Of a stretch of 8,820 bases of DNA, positions 6,918-8,820 are shown one piece after another. The position numbers were made by a program, and so were the translations under genes. The notes under the pieces were generated by a model. That model was given only the letters and a program-made list of their open reading frames with translations. It searched no databases and had not been told where the DNA came from. Position 1 is the stretch's first letter, and each line of letters starts with the position of its first letter. The stretch is taken from contig JBKEBQ010000041.1 in NCBI GenBank assembly GCA_047973225.1, forward strand, positions 1 through 8,820, written 5' to 3'. This stretch comes from JBKEBQ01 sp047973225. GTDB taxonomy: Bacteria > Bacillota_I > Bacilli_A > Erysipelotrichales > Erysipelotrichaceae.

Positions 6918-8292
6918 ATTTACCTCGTAACCCTTCTATTACTTTCTCTAATGCCATCCCCCTGGATCCCTTTAATAAAACAGCAGCATCCTTTTCTTTA
7001 TGCTGATATAGATATTCACTAATTTCTTGGCGCGTTGTAGCATGCATATGGTATCTATTATAACCTGCAGCTTTCGCTCCCTTGAGTATTTCTTTGGATA
7101 AATCTCCAAAGGTAATCAACTCTTGTACATCGTATGCAACAAGTTTCTCACCTAGTTCAAAATGATATAGTTTTTCATCGTTACCCAAATCTAACATATC
7201 TCCCAATATCACAATTTTATATTTCGACTGCAAAAGTTGAAACGTTTCAAGTGCTGCAATCGCACTTTGCGGATTCGATTTATAGGCATCATTTAAAATC
7301 GTAAATTCCCCTACATGTTCAATGGTATTGCGCATCTTTGTCGATTTGTAGGAGAACAACCCTTCTTGGATACACGCATCACTCAACCCCTCATCATAAG
7401 CATATAGCATAGCCGCCATTATATTCAATACCTGGTGTTTCCCCATCGTGAAAACTTTGAATTGGTAAGTTGATAAATTGCTTTGAAATATAATATAATT
7501 CTCATATTGTTTAAAAAATACGGGATAAATTGTATTGCTGTTTTCCCATCCAAAAGTTTTAACACGTAAGTTTTTTATATTTTTTTCTGATATGATTTTT
7601 TGTAGAATCTCATCATCACCATAATAGACACACAATGCGTTATCTGCTAAACTATCAATAATTTCAAATTTAGCACGAGCAATATTTTCAATACTTCCTA
7701 AATTTGCGAAGTGTGCAATTCCTACATTTGTGATGATTGCTGCATCTTGTTTCACCATGGTGTTCAAAAAATGAATATCTTCCATATTTTCCATACCCAT
7801 TTCAATCACGCCATAAGCATCACTTTTATCCATGTGTAATAACGTATAGGGAACCCCCAACTCATTATTGTGATTTCCTTTTGTTTTATGTGTTGAAGCA
7901 GCTGAGGATAACATAGTAGCCAAAAAATCTTTACAAGCTGTTTTACCATTACTTCCTGTAATCCCAATTATTTTAGCACTCAGTTCCGCTCTATAAATAC
8001 ACGCTAAAGTTTGCATGCAGCTTGTTACATCATCAACACAAATGCATGCAATTTTTCCATTCGCATATTCCGGATTAGTAATAAGCGCTAAACGTGCTCC
8101 TTTTTCATATGCATCATCTAGAAAAATATGTCCGTCTACTTTGTCCCCAACGAATGCAATGTATAATTCTCTCTCCTTAACATCTCTTGAATCATAAGAA
8201 ACGCCTTCAATTTTTTGCGAAGAGGAACAACGGTTCAGTGTTAATCTCCCTCCTAATATTGTATAAATTTCATGGATTGTTTTTGAAAACAT
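6901..8292 (-). CDS. murF: UDP-N-acetylmuramoyl-tripeptide--D-alanyl-D-alanine ligase
   Basis: MurF adds the D-Ala-D-X dipeptide to UDP-MurNAc-tripeptide, the last cytoplasmic step before lipid I. With the start at 8292 the protein has 463 residues, normal for MurF. Motifs: GVSYDSRDV (residues 30-38), ATP loop GITGSNGKT (110-118), TKGNHNNELGVP (137-148), EMGM (164-167), TNVGIAHF (188-195), the lysine of ARAKFEI (K208, carbamylated in the family), NDAYKSNP (334-341), ILGDMLDLG (362-370) and LLKGSRGMALE (439-449). NDAYKSNP differs slightly from the common NDAYNANP. The frame is open up to 8385, but the start at 8292 has GGAGGG 5-6 bases upstream and matches MurF N-termini, while the extra 31 codons overlap the promoter and a terminator. 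It is the first gene of the operon. Confidence 0.96.
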   Translation of the reverse strand: MFSKTIHEIYTILGGRLTLNRCSSSQKIEGVSYDSRDVKERELYIAFVGDKVDGHIFLDDAYEKGARLALITNPEYANGKIACICVDDVTSCMQTLACIYRAELSAKIIGITGSNGKTACKDFLATMLSSAASTHKTKGNHNNELGVPYTLLHMDKSDAYGVIEMGMENMEDIHFLNTMVKQDAAIITNVGIAHFANLGSIENIARAKFEIIDSLADNALCVYYGDDEILQKIISEKNIKNLRVKTFGWENSNTIYPVFFKQYENYIIFQSNLSTYQFKVFTMGKHQVLNIMAAMLYAYDEGLSDACIQEGLFSYKSTKMRNTIEHVGEFTILNDAYKSNPQSAIAALETFQLLQSKYKIVILGDMLDLGNDEKLYHFELGEKLVAYDVQELITFGDLSKEILKGAKAAGYNRYHMHATTRQEISEYLYQHKEKDAAVLLKGSRGMALEKVIEGLRGKYDEKN

Positions 8293-8314
8293 AACACCCT
8301 CCAATATGGATATA

Positions 8315-8344
8315 ATTATACCATATCCTATACAAATCAGACAA
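8315..8344 (-). promoter_or_regulatory. Promoter of the murF-ddl-alr operon
   Basis: A perfect TATAAT (8315-8320), preceded by TGG (extended -10), lies 18 bases after TTGTCT (8339-8344), a 4-of-6 match to the -35 box. Transcription would begin near 8308, leaving a leader of only about 16 bases containing little beyond the ribosome binding site. The -35 box overlaps the T-run of the upstream terminator. No operator was recognised. Confidence 0.75.
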
Positions 8345-8370
8345 AAAAATAATGCATCTTTCGATGCACT
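8343..8370 (-). terminator. Rho-independent terminator after the micro-protein genes
   Basis: The transcript reads AGTGCATC-GAAA-GATGCATT, an 8-bp stem with one G-U pair and a GNRA tetraloop (8351-8370), followed by A and seven T (8343-8350). It overlaps the stop codon of the 27-residue ORF at 8369-8452 and separates that group from the murF promoter. A real terminator here supports transcription of the region upstream. Confidence 0.88.
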
Positions 8371-8452
8371 ACTTATATTTAGCATACTTCTTTAAGTGTA
8401 TGTAAGCACTACCCATGATTACACCCCAAAATAATACTCCAGCAAAAAACAT
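8369..8452 (-). CDS. Small hypothetical membrane protein, 27 aa
   Basis: I do not recognise this protein. It begins MFFAGVLFWGVIMGSAY and ends HLKKYAKYK: one hydrophobic segment of about 17 residues, then a basic tail, which suggests a single-pass membrane peptide with its C-terminus in the cytoplasm. A strong GGAGGAGG (8460-8467) lies 7 bases before the ATG at 8452; another ATG at 8456, in a different frame, is too close to it. The stop codon touches the terminator hairpin. It starts 4 bases after the stop of the 20-residue ORF at 8457-8519, so the two may be coupled. Its small size makes the call provisional, but ribosome binding site, composition and terminator agree. Confidence 0.6.
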   Translation of the reverse strand: MFFAGVLFWGVIMGSAYIHLKKYAKYK

Positions 8453-8456
8453 GCAT

Positions 8457-8519
8457 TCACCTCCTCCAACACTTTCTCTTGTAGAAAATACAAACAAAAA
8501 TTGAAATCGCCGTTTTCAT
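8457..8519 (-). CDS. Small hypothetical protein, 20 aa, or a leader peptide
   Basis: Not recognised. The peptide MKTAISIFVCIFYKRKCWRR has a short hydrophobic stretch (residues 3-13) and a strongly basic end, like its two neighbours but shorter. AAAGGGTG (8528-8535) lies 8 bases before the ATG, a moderate ribosome binding site. The last codons and stop coincide with the GGAGGAGG site of the next ORF, so the Arg-Arg end may simply reflect that site. It could be a leader whose translation opens the downstream site rather than a functional peptide. Confidence 0.4.
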   Translation of the reverse strand: MKTAISIFVCIFYKRKCWRR

Positions 8520-8557
8520 TTTGTTTTCACCCTTTCCTATCTCAATCCACTTGATTA

Positions 8558-8635
8558 TTATCGTCTTTTTCTAGAAGAACAAAAATAATGGTGTGCAGTT
8601 ATTGCAATACTAATTCCAAATGCGAATCCTAACAT
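8558..8635 (-). CDS. Small hypothetical membrane protein, 25 aa
   Basis: Not recognised. The sequence starts MLGFAFGISIAITAHHYF and ends CSSRKRR: about 14 hydrophobic residues, a His-His pair and a basic tail, again the pattern of a single-pass micro-protein. AAAGGAGGT at 8641-8649 is a near-perfect ribosome binding site. Two Met codons follow; the second (8635) is 6 bases from the GGAGG core and preferred, the first (8638) would add one Met. It lies about 100 bp downstream of the 5S rRNA gene. I see no confident promoter, so transcription could come from rRNA read-through or a weak site near 8670. Confidence 0.6.
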   Translation of the reverse strand: MLGFAFGISIAITAHHYFCSSRKRR

Positions 8636-8702
8636 CATAAACCTCCTTTATATTAGCTTACGCTACACATATATAGGTTAAAAAAAACGCTATTCCTAAC
8701 AT

Positions 8703-8729
8703 AAAAAAAGAGATTCCCAAAGGAATCCC
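8703..8729 (-). terminator. Rho-independent terminator of the rRNA operon
   Basis: The transcript reads GGGATTCC-TTTG-GGAATCTC, an 8-bp stem with one G-U pair (8710-8717 with 8722-8729), followed by seven T (8703-8709). It lies about 10 bases past the 5S 3' end, the expected place for an rRNA operon terminator. Confidence 0.88.
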
Positions 8730-8738
8730 GAAATAGAA

Positions 8739-8820
8739 CTGGCAATTTGCTATCTTAACTAGGGCAAGCCTAGCTATTGTCGCCGTAAAAGTGCTTAACT
8801 TCTGTGTTCGAAATGGGAAC
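8739..8820 (-). rRNA. rrf: 5S ribosomal RNA, 3' part, cut by the window edge
   Basis: The minus strand reads GTTCCCATTTCGAACACAGA then AGTTAAGC, the highly conserved 5S core (usually CCGAACACAGAAGTTAAGC, here with T for the first C). It then has a GGCGAC block and ends TTGCCAG near 8741, which would pair with the 5' end outside the window. About 30-35 bases of the 5' end are missing. The exact 3' end is uncertain by a few bases. The rest of the rRNA operon should lie beyond the right edge. Confidence 0.93.

Noticed and set aside
8293..8385. Upstream extension of murF by 31 codons
   Set aside because: The extra codons run through the promoter, the terminator T-run and hairpin, no ribosome binding site precedes the ATG at 8385, and MurF family N-termini match the start at 8292.
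8411..8456. Alternative ATG at 8456 giving MHVFCWSIILGCNHG
   Set aside because: Only 3 bases separate it from the GGAGG core; the ATG at 8452, 7 bases away, gives the longer membrane-like peptide.
8658..8702. A 14-codon ORF (MLGIAFFLTYICVA) resembling the start of the 25-residue protein at 8558-8635
   Set aside because: Its ATG follows the 5S terminator T-run directly with no ribosome binding site. The similarity, ATGTTAGGA then GC and TTT, is too short to tell duplication from chance.
1..8820. CRISPR arrays, tRNA genes, prophage or defence-system genes
   Set aside because: I saw no regularly spaced repeats, no tRNA-like cloverleaf and no phage or defence motifs on either strand.

Overview
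The window is chromosomal DNA of a low-GC Gram-positive bacterium, most likely a Firmicute of the Erysipelotrichia type (relatives of [Clostridium] innocuum or Eubacterium dolichum). This rests on AT-rich codon use, strong AGGAGG ribosome binding sites, a PyrR-type RNA element, and a Lys/Ala/Ser-type wall gene cluster. The lineage call is inference; the Firmicute call is firm. Every gene I accept lies on the minus strand, so the window reads from high to low coordinates.

Layout in the direction of transcription. (1) The 3' part of a 5S rRNA gene (8820-8739) ends in a rho-independent terminator. (2) Three very small predicted membrane peptides (25, 20 and 27 codons), each with a ribosome binding site, lie at 8635-8369 and end in a GNRA-loop terminator. 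(3) An extended -10 promoter at about 8315-8344 starts a tight five-gene operon: murF, ddl, alr, an acyltransferase-3-like membrane protein, and a large FAD-dependent dehydrogenase. It ends in an A/T-stem terminator that begins inside the last codons of the dehydrogenase. (4) Directly after that U-tract, a new promoter drives a leader carrying a PyrR binding-loop element, then pyrB and pyrI (aspartate carbamoyltransferase catalytic and regulatory chains). (5) About 80 bp after pyrI comes the end of a decayed IS256-family insertion sequence that runs out of the window.

How the genes fit together. Alr makes D-Ala, Ddl joins D-Ala to a second D-amino acid, and MurF adds that dipeptide to UDP-MurNAc-tripeptide, so the core operon is the D-Ala branch of peptidoglycan synthesis. 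The Ddl is not of the usual D-Ala-D-Ala type. It resembles VanC/E/G ligases and carries Asp243, Phe252 and Arg324, reported as D-Ser determinants in VanG. The membrane protein downstream of alr resembles the N-terminal membrane half of the serine racemase VanT, so alr plus this gene looks like a VanT in two pieces. However, the racemase keeps the alanine-type Tyr, and the membrane protein lacks the conserved His of its family. I see this as a chromosomal, possibly housekeeping relative of glycopeptide-resistance cassettes rather than an acquired van cluster: no vanXY, vanRS or transfer genes are visible.

The most interesting points are the D-Ser-like ligase with the split, degenerate VanT-like pair, the PyrR element with no terminator before pyrB, and the run of three unannotated micro-proteins after the rRNA operon.
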